Source: Chitinophagaceae bacterium (GTDB lineage: Bacteria > Bacteroidota > Bacteroidia > Chitinophagales > Chitinophagaceae). Taken from it: a stretch of DNA of 64,000 nucleotides. The stretch is taken from positions 1 to 64,000 of the forward strand of contig JAHBTK010000005.1 in NCBI GenBank assembly GCA_019638625.1. Direction: 5' to 3'. The notes beneath the pieces are model-generated. The model worked only from the letters and a program-made list of their open reading frames with translations. It was not told the DNA's origin and did no database searches. The translations under genes and the position numbers were made by a program. Below, piece by piece: positions 34,938-44,202 of this stretch. The first letter of the stretch is position 1. Each line of letters starts with the position of its first letter.

Positions 34938-37900
34938 ATGAAGCTGCTTGTACCGCGTGCTGTCTTCCGCGTAACATTAGATAAGTTCGCCCGGACAATA
35001 CGAGTATTGAAGTTCATAATCTTTCTGCTCATTTTCATTTCCATGAAGGTAAACGGAAAAGCTTATGCCCAGGGAGTCAATATTTCTTTAAAAAAAGCAC
35101 CTCTCGTTAAGATCTTTGAACAGATACAAAAACAAACAAAATACCAGTTTTTGTATCCTGACGAGCTACTTGCTTCTAAACAAAAGGTTTCTGTTAACGT
35201 CAGCGGGGCAAGTGTAAAAGAGGTACTCGATAAATACCTGCTACCCGAAATGCTCGAGTATGTAATCGATGACAATATCATTATTATCCGGAAAAAACTG
35301 TTAGTGCCTGACCATCCTGCAAAAGTTGCGGATATAGACATATCGGGGAAAGTTGTGAATGACAGGGGAGAGCCGGTATCAGGGGCTTCTATTATAGTAA
35401 AGGGTACCAATACCGGTACGAGTTCCGATGCTTCCGGGAATTTTAAGCTACAAGTCTCGCAAAACAAAGTAACATTGGTAATATCTTCAGTGGGGTTTGA
35501 AACAAAGGAAATTACTGTAACCGGTAATGACCCTGTAAATGTTGTACTCACCACAAAAGACGATACCGCAGAGGAAATTATAGTGATCGGCTATGGTACC
35601 CAAAAAAAGGTGGATGTTACCGGTGCAATATCTGTTATAAGTGCTGCTGATGTAAACCAGGGAGTTAATCAGTCGGTCCCCCATGCATTGCAGGGACGTG
35701 CGGCGGGAGTAACGGTCATTCAAAATTCCGGCGCGCCGGGTGAAGGAGTGGAGATAAGAGTAAGAGGTTCGGGCTCTATCAATAATAACAGCCCGTTGTA
35801 TGTAGTTGATGGTATTATCTCAGGTGATATCAATAGCCTGAATCCTGCAGATATTGAGAGCATTTCAGTGCTGAAAGACGCAGCCTCTGCGGCGATATAT
35901 GGTTCGCGTGGCGCGAACGGTGTGGTAATCGTTACAACCAAAAAAGGCAAACGGGATCAGAAGACCAGCATATCATACAACACCAGCCACGGAATACAGC
36001 AGGCATGGCGTATGCCTGAGGCTCTCAATGCGGAGCAAAGAAATATTATTCATAAAGAAGCATTGACCAATGATGGTACGCCTGCATCTGATCAGATTTG
36101 GGATTACTACAACAACCCCGATAATGCGGTTACAAGAACAGATTGGTTTAGAGAAGTGCTAAAACCCGCTTATATAGCCAGTCATGATTTGGCAATAAGA
36201 GGGGGCAGCAGCCGGTCTAACTATTCGTTTAGCCTGGGATACTTGGACAACAACGGAATTGTGATGGGCACGAATGCCAAACGGTATAATATCAGGTTCA
36301 ACAGCCAGCATGAATTGTTTAAAAATCTCACATTAGGTGAGAATATTGCTGCCGTAGTAAACGATCAGAAAGCCGGAACCTTTCGTGCGGCCTATGATGG
36401 GGTGTTGAGTTCTGCATTTTTCAATATGAGAAATATCCCGGTTTATGTAGACAGGGAGAATGAGATTTATGGCACGCCATCCGGCGACTTTCCCAATCCC
36501 GTAGCGTCATTGAACAGCAGGGATAACAGGAACAGGTCGATCCGGTTGGGGGGCAATGTGTACTTGGAATACAAATTCATGGATATGTTCGCTCTGAAAA
36601 CGGATTTTGCATACAACGTTAGTTACAATAAGAACAAGAACTTTACCGCCATCGCAAGGGGCGGAGGCAGGGGACTCACCGAAAATTCACTATCTGAAAG
36701 TTTTGCTACAGGTAACTCGTGGATATGGAACAATACCATAACTTTTGATAAAAGTTTTGGCGACCACCATGTTACGGCGTTGGCCGGGATGTCATCAGAG
36801 GCGGGTTACAATGATTGGACAAACACCGGAAGCGGCAGAAATTTCAGCAACCAGGATCCCGCCCTGCGTTACCTGAGCAATGCTAATAATTTTCCCGATC
36901 GCCCTTCGGGTAGTGCCGAGGATCAATCCCTGGTAGGATATTTCGGAAGAATCAGCTATGCATTTGGTGACAGATATCTTCTGGCTGCCAATATACGAAG
37001 GGACGGTTCATCGAGATTCGCACCGGCGTACCGTTGGGGAACTTTCCCGTCTGTCTCCGGCGGATGGAGAATTTCAAAAGAGAATTTCTTCAAACCGGTC
37101 ACTGATGTGGTATCCGATCTTAAGATCAGGGCAAGCTGGGGACAACTGGGAAATGATAAGATACCCAACTACCAGTTTTACAGTACGGTCAGCAGTGTAG
37201 GAACGCCTACACTCGGTGGAGAAGCATTTACCTCGGTTGCCCAAAACCGTATGGCAAATACTACCATTAAATGGGAGGTTACCACGCAAACCGATATCGG
37301 TATAGACATTGGCTTCATGCGTAACCGGCTTTTGCTGAGTGCGGATTATTTTGATAAAAAGACTACGGATATCTTGGTTCGTGTGCCATTGGTATCATCA
37401 TATGGTGTGGGGGAAGCGCCTTTCCGCAATGCGGGTGCGGTGTCTAACAAGGGGTTTGAAATAAGCGCTACATTCAGGGATGCAGGTACCCGTAAACTGG
37501 GTTATGAAATAACCGCCAACGTTGCTACAGTTAAAAACAAACTGGAAACACTGGGAGTAACCGGTGCGCGGGAAATATTTACTTCAGACTATAAGAATAC
37601 ATTAGTGGGCAGGATGGCAGCAGGTGAAGCGCTGGGGCATTTCTATGTGCTGAAATCACTTGGTATTTTTCAGACACAAAGCGAGATTGACGGCTATGTA
37701 GATAAGGACGGTAACAAAATTCAGCCCAATGCTGTGCCCGGTGATTTGAGGTTCCAGGATACCAATGGAGATGGCGTAATAAGCGCGGAGGACAGGATCA
37801 ATGCCGGGAATAGTTTTCCGCAGTTTACCTATTCGTTAAATACTTCGGTCAATTATGGAGGCTTTGACTTAAATATGATGTGGAGCGGCAGCCAGGGTAA

Positions 37901-38321
37901 TAAGATATTTAACGGACTGACCCTGGGGGGTAAACTGATGCAGGGTACTGGCTACAACAATGGTGTGGATATCCTGAACCGCTGGACACCGCAGAATACA
38001 AATGCGGATATCCCGCGGGTATCGGTCAGGGACCTGAATAATAACCGGGCATACAGTACTTTTTATATAGAGGACGGAAGCTTTGTCCGTATGAAATATC
38101 TGACACTTGGTTATACCCTGAATAGCGATCTGGTCGGAAAAAACATATCAAAACTGCGGGTATTCCTAACATTCCAGAATTTGATAACGATTACCAGATA
38201 TTCCGGATTCGACCCGGAAATTGGGGCTGATGTTGATTACAACACGAATATGTTTGGTGTAGACAGGGGGATATATCCGCAGGCAAAGGCCTATATCTTA
38301 GGCATAAACTTTAATTTTTAA
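34938..38321 (+). CDS. SusC/RagA family TonB-linked outer membrane protein with STN domain
   Basis: Outer-membrane transporter of 1127 residues. After the signal region (about 1-45) there is an STN (secretin/TonB short N-terminal) domain at about 48-118, a carboxypeptidase-like domain at about 130-210, the plug (about 215-335, with the SusC signature YVVDGIISGDINSLNPADIESISVL split over 290-315), and the barrel. The STN domain shows that it signals to FecR. It works with the SusD lipoprotein that follows by 10 bp; together they bind and import an oligosaccharide or peptide. No glycoside hydrolase or other degradative enzyme is nearby, so the ligand is unknown. Confidence 0.95.
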   Translation: MKLLVPRAVFRVTLDKFARTIRVLKFIIFLLIFISMKVNGKAYAQGVNISLKKAPLVKIFEQIQKQTKYQFLYPDELLASKQKVSVNVSGASVKEVLDKYLLPEMLEYVIDDNIIIIRKKLLVPDHPAKVADIDISGKVVNDRGEPVSGASIIVKGTNTGTSSDASGNFKLQVSQNKVTLVISSVGFETKEITVTGNDPVNVVLTTKDDTAEEIIVIGYGTQKKVDVTGAISVISAADVNQGVNQSVPHALQGRAAGVTVIQNSGAPGEGVEIRVRGSGSINNNSPLYVVDGIISGDINSLNPADIESISVLKDAASAAIYGSRGANGVVIVTTKKGKRDQKTSISYNTSHGIQQAWRMPEALNAEQRNIIHKEALTNDGTPASDQIWDYYNNPDNAVTRTDWFREVLKPAYIASHDLAIRGGSSRSNYSFSLGYLDNNGIVMGTNAKRYNIRFNSQHELFKNLTLGENIAAVVNDQKAGTFRAAYDGVLSSAFFNMRNIPVYVDRENEIYGTPSGDFPNPVASLNSRDNRNRSIRLGGNVYLEYKFMDMFALKTDFAYNVSYNKNKNFTAIARGGGRGLTENSLSESFATGNSWIWNNTITFDKSFGDHHVTALAGMSSEAGYNDWTNTGSGRNFSNQDPALRYLSNANNFPDRPSGSAEDQSLVGYFGRISYAFGDRYLLAANIRRDGSSRFAPAYRWGTFPSVSGGWRISKENFFKPVTDVVSDLKIRASWGQLGNDKIPNYQFYSTVSSVGTPTLGGEAFTSVAQNRMANTTIKWEVTTQTDIGIDIGFMRNRLLLSADYFDKKTTDILVRVPLVSSYGVGEAPFRNAGAVSNKGFEISATFRDAGTRKLGYEITANVATVKNKLETLGVTGAREIFTSDYKNTLVGRMAAGEALGHFYVLKSLGIFQTQSEIDGYVDKDGNKIQPNAVPGDLRFQDTNGDGVISAEDRINAGNSFPQFTYSLNTSVNYGGFDLNMMWSGSQGNKIFNGLTLGGKLMQGTGYNNGVDILNRWTPQNTNADIPRVSVRDLNNNRAYSTFYIEDGSFVRMKYLTLGYTLNSDLVGKNISKLRVFLTFQNLITITRYSGFDPEIGADVDYNTNMFGVDRGIYPQAKAYILGINFNF

Positions 38322-38331
38322 TTTTCCTATT

Positions 38332-39813
38332 ATGAAAAAGCATATCATCTATATATCGATACTTGCTTGCTTAAGCTCCTGTTCCAAAGCATTCCTGGAT
38401 AAGGAACCGCATGAGTTCACGGATGCCGTCTTCTGGAAAACGGCTACGCAGGCAGAATCAGCGTTGGGCGGGGTGTATACACCATTGCAGGACGAAGAGG
38501 CATTGGGCGGCGAGGAATGGTGTGGAATGGAAGCATTCAGCGACATCGGCTACATGAATGATAACTATTCTGATTTTATTGCCATGACGGAGTTCAGGGC
38601 TGTTCAGAATACTGAAAATGACCTGAGCCTTAACAGCTATAAATCCTATTACCAGGTAATTAAGCGGGCTAATGATGTATTGTATAATGTGCCGGGTATT
38701 GATATGGACGAAAACCAGAAAAAGAGGATACTGGGAGAGGCTAATTTTCTACTGGCATATGCTTACTTTACAGAAGTGATAAGGTATGGCGGTGTTCCTG
38801 TTTACGACCCCGAAAATGCCGAAGCCGCTTTAATCCGCGCTACAGAAGAGCAGGTTTGGCAAATAATAGAAGCCAGCTTAACTACTGCCACCACCCAACT
38901 GGCTTTTGAGCATGAAGAGGGCAGGCCGGGCCAGGGCGCTGCCTGGGGACTGCTGGCGAAAGCATATGCATACCAAAAAAAGTGGGAGGCCTGTAAAGAT
39001 GCAGCAGAAAAAGTAATTAGTTCCGGCAAACACAGTTTGTATCCAGTATATTCCGATTTGTTCACTTTTGATCATGACAATGAAAGTGAGATGTTATGGG
39101 TGCTGGGAGCCCGTTTTGGGGAATATCCTATCACCAGCATTTTATATTTACCCAATGATGTATGGGGCGGCGCTCATCCTGAAGAAGTGGGGGCCGGCTG
39201 GCGCCTGGTGAGCGCCACCAACAGTTTTTACGATTCGTACCAGGCGAATGATAAAAGAAAAAAAGCAACTGTTGCAAAACGAAATGCGGATGTAGTAACG
39301 TATGATGGGTTTACAGATGTGCTCAGGGCTCCCAACAACCAGTCGGAGGTTGTATGTATAAAATTTCAGCAACCTTATGCGCTGGACTATACCACATGGG
39401 CACCCGGCCTGAATATTCCTGCTTTGCGGTATGCTGATATCTTGCTGCTTCATGCCGAAGCCATTATGAACCTGAATGGAGGCGGACCGGCAAACAGGAC
39501 AACAGGCGTTGCTGCTGCTGCAACATCCTTTAACCTTGTAAGGGAAAGAGCAGGGTTGGACCCTATAGCGGCTCCTACGTTTAATGATTTGATGTATGAG
39601 AGGAAAATGGAACTTGCGTTTGAAGGAGGCGACCGTCATTTTGACCTGGTAAGATGGGGATTGGCTGCTGAAGTGTATAACAGCTTGCCGGCAGAAGGTA
39701 CCTATAAGCCGGCCAGGGCTTTTATACCGGAAAGGCATAGGTTACTTCCTTACCCTCAACAGGAAATTGATAACAGTAATGGATCTATTACGCAAAATCC
39801 GGGTTACAATTAA
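38332..39813 (+). CDS. SusD/RagB family nutrient-binding lipoprotein
   Basis: Surface lipoprotein of 493 residues. Lipobox LSSC (Cys 17) follows a short leader. The body is helical and TPR-like, with the family features LGEANFLLAYAYFTEVIRYG near 125-144, ADILLLHAEAIMNLNGG near 370-386, and ERKMELAFEGGDRHFDLVRWG near 425-445. It caps the SusC transporter and captures ligand. It lies 10 bp after susC and is followed by a strong terminator, so it closes the operon. Confidence 0.95.
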   Translation: MKKHIIYISILACLSSCSKAFLDKEPHEFTDAVFWKTATQAESALGGVYTPLQDEEALGGEEWCGMEAFSDIGYMNDNYSDFIAMTEFRAVQNTENDLSLNSYKSYYQVIKRANDVLYNVPGIDMDENQKKRILGEANFLLAYAYFTEVIRYGGVPVYDPENAEAALIRATEEQVWQIIEASLTTATTQLAFEHEEGRPGQGAAWGLLAKAYAYQKKWEACKDAAEKVISSGKHSLYPVYSDLFTFDHDNESEMLWVLGARFGEYPITSILYLPNDVWGGAHPEEVGAGWRLVSATNSFYDSYQANDKRKKATVAKRNADVVTYDGFTDVLRAPNNQSEVVCIKFQQPYALDYTTWAPGLNIPALRYADILLLHAEAIMNLNGGGPANRTTGVAAAATSFNLVRERAGLDPIAAPTFNDLMYERKMELAFEGGDRHFDLVRWGLAAEVYNSLPAEGTYKPARAFIPERHRLLPYPQQEIDNSNGSITQNPGYN

Positions 39814-39836
39814 TAGAAACAATGTTATATCCGGGA

Positions 39837-39870
39837 AAAAGAGGTTGTCGAAGTTTTGACAACCTCTTTT
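39837..39870. terminator. bidirectional intrinsic terminator after susD-like gene
   Basis: AAAAGAGGTTGTC (39837-39849) pairs with GACAACCTCTTTT (39858-39870), a 13-bp perfect stem with an 8-nt loop, with A-run before and T-run after. It ends the sigma/FecR/SusCD unit 24 bp past the susD stop. Confidence 0.9.
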
Positions 39871-39989
39871 ATTTGAAGCAGCCAGAGAGGTAACACCGTA
39901 AACCTGCCCGGCGGCCCGGATGAAGAATAACACTGTTGCAGCCTGTAACAAATTCACAGGGATAATCCCGCTGTTTTTTATTAAAAAGC

Positions 39990-39997
39990 TATTTTTG
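39990..39997 (+). promoter_or_regulatory. probable -7 promoter element of tpiA
   Basis: TATTTTTG matches the Bacteroidota -7 consensus TAnnTTTG and lies 22 nt before the tpiA start codon. A clear TTG at the -33 position is not seen (CTG occurs 16 nt upstream), so this is a partial match. Confidence 0.5.
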
Positions 39998-40019
39998 CAA
40001 AAATTTAAACAACTGTATA

Positions 40020-40781
40020 ATGAGACAACAAATAGCCGCAGCAAACTGGAAAATGAACCTTAGCTTTCAACAGGCAGAAGCCCTGCTGGACGAGTTACTG
40101 AAAAAACCAGAGACCCTGAAAGCGGATCAGAAAGTAGTGATAGCGGTTCCTTTTCCTTACCTGCAGTTGGCAAAGGCAAAATTATCCGGAAGAAAGAATA
40201 CCTATGTGGCGGCACAAAATTGTTTTACAAAAAAATCCGGTGCCTATACCGGTGAAGTGTCTGCGGAAATGATCGCCTCTATGGAAGTGGAATACGTGGT
40301 ACTCGGGCATTCCGAACGAAGGGAGTATTTTGGCGAATCTAACGCGGTGCTTGCGGAAAAAACAAATATCGCACTGGAATTTGGGCTTACCCCCATCTTC
40401 TGTTGCGGCGAACCGCTTGCCATAAGGGAAGCCGGCAGTCAGAATGATTATGTGGCTCAGCAACTGAAAGAAAGCCTGTTTCATTTATCAGCCGACCAGC
40501 TTACAAAAATAGTGATCGCCTACGAACCTATCTGGGCAATTGGTACCGGTAAAACCGCTACGGCTGATCAGGCGCAGGAAATGCACGCCCATTTGAGGAA
40601 TACACTTGCGAGCCAATATGGACAGGAGGTCGCCAACAGCATTTCTATCTTATATGGAGGAAGCGTAAAAGGAGCCAATGCAGCGGATATATTCTCCCGC
40701 CCCGATGTGGATGGCGGTTTGGTAGGCGGCGCCTCTTTGGTGGCTGCAGAGTTCGGACAGATAATTGATGGATTGAAATAA
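40020..40781 (+). CDS. tpiA: triosephosphate isomerase
   Basis: Glycolytic enzyme of 253 residues interconverting dihydroxyacetone phosphate and glyceraldehyde 3-phosphate in the cytosol. All catalytic residues are present: N9 and K11 in AANWKMN, H97 in VLGHSERR, E169 in AYEPIWAIGTGKT (with flexible loop 6), and the phosphate-binding YGGSVKGAN near 214-222. Length is normal. It is a single gene with its own likely promoter, downstream of the sus-type operon's terminator and convergent with the FkbM gene (4-bp gap). Confidence 0.97.
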   Translation: MRQQIAAANWKMNLSFQQAEALLDELLKKPETLKADQKVVIAVPFPYLQLAKAKLSGRKNTYVAAQNCFTKKSGAYTGEVSAEMIASMEVEYVVLGHSERREYFGESNAVLAEKTNIALEFGLTPIFCCGEPLAIREAGSQNDYVAQQLKESLFHLSADQLTKIVIAYEPIWAIGTGKTATADQAQEMHAHLRNTLASQYGQEVANSISILYGGSVKGANAADIFSRPDVDGGLVGGASLVAAEFGQIIDGLK

Positions 40782-40785
40782 GCGA

Positions 40786-41514
40786 TTACAAGATCTTTAT
40801 CGCTGATGGAATTGTGTAGTCCTGGTGCAAAAAGACTACACAATCATTTTCTGCCCCGGATTTTACCGGGCGAAGTGTAAGCGGAACAGCGGCAATAAAA
40901 GCTTTATATCCCCTGCTTTCCAAAAAGTTGTATATATCAGCAGGAGTGGACCCGAACCTGAAAAGCTGTGCTGCTATCACTTCAATGATCACAATCGGCT
41001 TAAATCTTTCAATATTCTTTTCGAAACCGGAAAGGACTTTATAGTCAAATCCTTCAACGTCGATTTTGAGAATATCAATTTTTTCAATTCTATTTTCCTG
41101 TATCCATTCGTCCAGTGTTGTTATTGAAACTTCTTCAATTTGCCCGCTAAAATTGCCGGCTTTTGCTAAACCCGACATGCCGGTATTGTCATTTGCCGAA
41201 ACGTATATTTTTTCTTTTCCTGATGTATTACCCAATGCAAGGTGGTATGTGGTTACATTGTCAAGCCGGTTCAGGGCGATGTTGCGGTTGGTACGCTCAA
41301 ACATATTTTTAACCGGCTCAAAGGCATAGACATGCCCGTACGAAGCCCTCGCTGCAGATACAAGTGTATGATATCCGATGTTGGCCCCAACATCAACGAA
41401 TACACAGTTCTTTTCGATGAGACGATCCAAAACCAAAACCAGTTCTTTCTCATAAAAGCCATACCAGAATAACTGTTGCTGAATATGGTCGCCCGGCGTC
41501 AGGTAAATAAACAA
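40786..41514 (-). CDS. FkbM family methyltransferase, start not standard
   Basis: SAM-dependent methyltransferase of at least 242 residues. The SAM site FVDVGANIGYHTLVSAA is at about 38-54, followed by YAFEPVKNMFERTNRNIALN and the DILKIDVEGFDYKVLSGF block near 145-162. FkbM proteins O-methylate sugars or lipids, often in polysaccharide loci; a flippase and a glycosyltransferase are divergent from it. Oddity: the listed start is a TTG, and the frame stays open for about 49 more codons upstream (to a stop near 41664) with family-like sequence (e.g. HRGWKYFKSFLVSIDLL), yet has no ATG, GTG or TTG there. The gene may use a rare start codon or have lost its 5' end. Confidence 0.8.
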   Translation of the reverse strand: MFIYLTPGDHIQQQLFWYGFYEKELVLVLDRLIEKNCVFVDVGANIGYHTLVSAARASYGHVYAFEPVKNMFERTNRNIALNRLDNVTTYHLALGNTSGKEKIYVSANDNTGMSGLAKAGNFSGQIEEVSITTLDEWIQENRIEKIDILKIDVEGFDYKVLSGFEKNIERFKPIVIIEVIAAQLFRFGSTPADIYNFLESRGYKAFIAAVPLTLRPVKSGAENDCVVFLHQDYTIPSAIKIL

Positions 41515-41708
41515 ACCGTTGTGCAGCTTTTTTTTATACTCTTTATTTAACAGATCAATTGAAACAAGAAAGGATTTGAAATATTTCCATCCACGATGCG
41601 GAAAAGAAAAGGTTTGGGTGTAGCGATTGATTATTTTATGGAATATTTTTGAGAATATGGCTTTTTAGTTTCAACAAACTTAAATTTATTACTTTAAATA
41701 GCCAATTA

Positions 41709-43031
41709 ATGCGTTTTAGCCTCCTGGTCATCAACTACTCATTTTACAAGATTGCGAACGCTGTTGTGTCCTTTTTTATTCTTGTTATGATGAGCAGGCT
41801 TATGGGAGCGGAAGGATATGGAATTTTCTCACTCATGCTGGTGAATGTCGGCTTTTTTAATTTACTGTCTTCGATGGGGGCGGAGGCGGGAATTGCTTAC
41901 CATAGCGCCGCCGGGTTTGCTACCGACAGGATATTGCGAATGCTCTGGAAGATTATCCTTTTTCAGACAGCCCTGATCTTTTTGATAGAATTTTTTCATT
42001 TTGAACTGTTTTCAGTCAACTGGTTATTGGCATCTGACAGTTTCCGGATTGGACTTATAGGCATCCTGTATTTTGTTATTGCTTCTGTAAATGAAAAATA
42101 TATCTGTCTGCTGAATGGAAAACAGATGTTTTTGTCTACTGCCGGGCTGATACTTTTTTGTAATATCCTGTTGTTGTTGGCCTTACTTGTGGTTCCGCTC
42201 TTTTTTACCGGCGGAATGCAAACTGCTGTTTATTATATCGCCTTTGTGGCTGCCGGCTTTGTCCAGGCGGTAGTATTGATCATAATAGGGAACAGTATCA
42301 GGAGAAACAGGCTGGATGACACCCCTTCGGGGACAGACATAAAAGCCGGTTCTTTTCTTTCTTATTCAGTGATCACTTATTTTGCCAACCTCATGCAGTT
42401 TGCTGCCTACCGGATAGATATATGGGCTATACATTACTTCAAAGGCCCTGAAACGCTGGGTCCCTATGCGGTTGCCAGCCGGCTGCTGCAATTCTTTTGG
42501 TTACTACCGGGAGTGATAGCCACCACTCTCCTGGTAAAAATTGCCAATGAAAAAGAGAGGTTTGAAAGCCGTATGTTACATGCTGTTCTGAGAGTAACCA
42601 ATGGCATCAACCTGTTTGCCGCGACTGTTTTACTGGTGTTGGCAAATTGGTTTATTCCTGTCGTTTTTGGAAAAAACTATTCAGGAGCCGTTCTTCCTTT
42701 TTTGATCCTTACACCGGGTTATGTAATGTTTTGCAATACCGTAATCTTAGCGGCGTTTTTTGCGGCAAAAAATAAATTGAAAGTCAATTTTGGGGGATCA
42801 ATGCTTTGTTTGCTTACGGGCGCTGTTTTGAACCTTTTATTGGTACCCCGGCTGGGAGCTATGGGAGCAGCATGCGGAACTTCCATATCGTTTATAATCA
42901 CTACCGTTTTTTTCCTGGTAAAATACCGCCGGGAAGAGCGTCTGTCATGGCGGCAGTTAATTATTCCGTTTAAGAAAGATTTTTTAATATTAAAGGAATT
43001 GTCTCCTTATGTCTACAGAAAAGAGTCGTAA
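41709..43031 (+). CDS. Wzx-like polysaccharide flippase (oligosaccharide translocase)
   Basis: Integral membrane protein of 440 residues with about twelve to fourteen hydrophobic segments, of the MATE/Wzx polysaccharide exporter superfamily. Typical points are MSRLMGAEGYGIFSLMLVNV near 32-51 and AVASRLLQFFWLLPGVIATTLL near 252-273. It should flip a lipid-linked glycan to the periplasmic face. The frame opens at 41649, but the ATG at 41709 starts directly before the first membrane helix. The next gene, a glycosyltransferase, overlaps its end by 23 bp. Confidence 0.82.
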   Translation: MRFSLLVINYSFYKIANAVVSFFILVMMSRLMGAEGYGIFSLMLVNVGFFNLLSSMGAEAGIAYHSAAGFATDRILRMLWKIILFQTALIFLIEFFHFELFSVNWLLASDSFRIGLIGILYFVIASVNEKYICLLNGKQMFLSTAGLILFCNILLLLALLVVPLFFTGGMQTAVYYIAFVAAGFVQAVVLIIIGNSIRRNRLDDTPSGTDIKAGSFLSYSVITYFANLMQFAAYRIDIWAIHYFKGPETLGPYAVASRLLQFFWLLPGVIATTLLVKIANEKERFESRMLHAVLRVTNGINLFAATVLLVLANWFIPVVFGKNYSGAVLPFLILTPGYVMFCNTVILAAFFAAKNKLKVNFGGSMLCLLTGAVLNLLLVPRLGAMGAACGTSISFIITTVFFLVKYRREERLSWRQLIIPFKKDFLILKELSPYVYRKES

Positions 43032-44202
43032 AAAGATTATCTGGTTGGTAAGCTGGTATCCCAGCCGGCTGAGCCCTTTTTCGGGAGATTTTATCAAACG
43101 ACATGCGGAGGCTGCAAGCCTTTATAATGATATACATGTTATATATGTAATGAAAGACGAAAAAGGAGTTGTCACCAAAACTGTCTTAACTGAACGATTT
43201 TCTAATCCAGGGTTGACTGAAACGATTGTTTACTATCATATCCGGGATTATTATTTGTCACCCTTAAACAGGTTCCTTTCTCATAAAAAATACATCTCTT
43301 TATTCAAGAAGGAAATATCCGGGCAACTCGGGGAATCAGCCATAGACCTGAGTCACGTGCATGTAGGGTTAAAAGCGGGGTTCCTGGCTGAATGGACGCA
43401 AAAAAAATACAGGGTGCCGTATGTGCTGTCAGATCACTGGACGGGTTTTCTTGAAGAAGCCGATGAGAATTACAGGAATCTTCCTTTCTTTTTAAGAAGA
43501 CCTTATAAACGCATTGTACAAAATGCGATGTCATTAAGTATGGTGTCTCATTACCTGGTTCAGGCCTACCAGAAGCTATTTTCGACCAAAACTATTTGCC
43601 GGATACCCAATGTAGTGGACAACAGGGTTTTTAATCCCGGCTCTTCCGGGAAGGTGGGGTATAAGCGGTTTATACATGTTTCTACACTCGATGACTTTAA
43701 GAATTTTGAATGGATCCTGCAGGCTTTTAACCGGGCAAGGAGAGAAGTTTCGGACATAGAGCTCATCGTTGTAACCACTGCGGATAAAACCGAATTAACC
43801 AGGTTTACTAAGAATTATGACCAGGACGGAATAAGTTTTTATACTGCCATTCCGCAAAAAGAGCTTTCTGTATTGATGCGGCAATCGGACGCTTTGATCC
43901 TGTATTCCTCCTATGAAACCTTTGGTTGTGTTGTTATTGAAGCCAATGCATGTGGCATACCGGTAATCGCAAGTGATATACCGGTGATGCGGGAAATTAT
44001 TGTTCATGGCGAAAACGGGTTTCTTGTTCCCCCGAACAACCCGGAGGCGTTATCGGAAGCATTGGTCCGGTTTACTGTAGAAAAGCCTCGTCTTAATTCT
44101 TCCGGCATAGCTGAAAAAGCCGCCCGTTTATATAATTATGAAATAGTAGGTAAAATGTTCAGCGATTGGTATGATAGGGTACTGGCTTCCTCATTCAAAT
44201 AG
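43009..44202 (+). CDS. glycosyltransferase family 4 protein
   Basis: GT-B glycosyltransferase of 397 residues. The N-terminal domain begins WLVSWYPSRLSPFSGDFIKRH; the C-terminal GT4 nucleotide-sugar domain has ALILYSSYETFGCVVIEANACG (split at about 305-326) with the E-x7-E pattern, then GIPVIASDIPVMREII and ENGFLVPPNNPEAL. It transfers a sugar to a surface glycan; donor unknown. It overlaps the flippase gene by 23 bp and its last 12 bp overlap the convergent OstA-like gene. Confidence 0.9.
   Translation: MSTEKSRKKIIWLVSWYPSRLSPFSGDFIKRHAEAASLYNDIHVIYVMKDEKGVVTKTVLTERFSNPGLTETIVYYHIRDYYLSPLNRFLSHKKYISLFKKEISGQLGESAIDLSHVHVGLKAGFLAEWTQKKYRVPYVLSDHWTGFLEEADENYRNLPFFLRRPYKRIVQNAMSLSMVSHYLVQAYQKLFSTKTICRIPNVVDNRVFNPGSSGKVGYKRFIHVSTLDDFKNFEWILQAFNRARREVSDIELIVVTTADKTELTRFTKNYDQDGISFYTAIPQKELSVLMRQSDALILYSSYETFGCVVIEANACGIPVIASDIPVMREIIVHGENGFLVPPNNPEALSEALVRFTVEKPRLNSSGIAEKAARLYNYEIVGKMFSDWYDRVLASSFK

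Noticed and set aside
39148..39738. 196-codon minus-strand frame opposite the susD-like gene
   Set aside because: It covers conserved SusD sequence on the other strand and has no domain.
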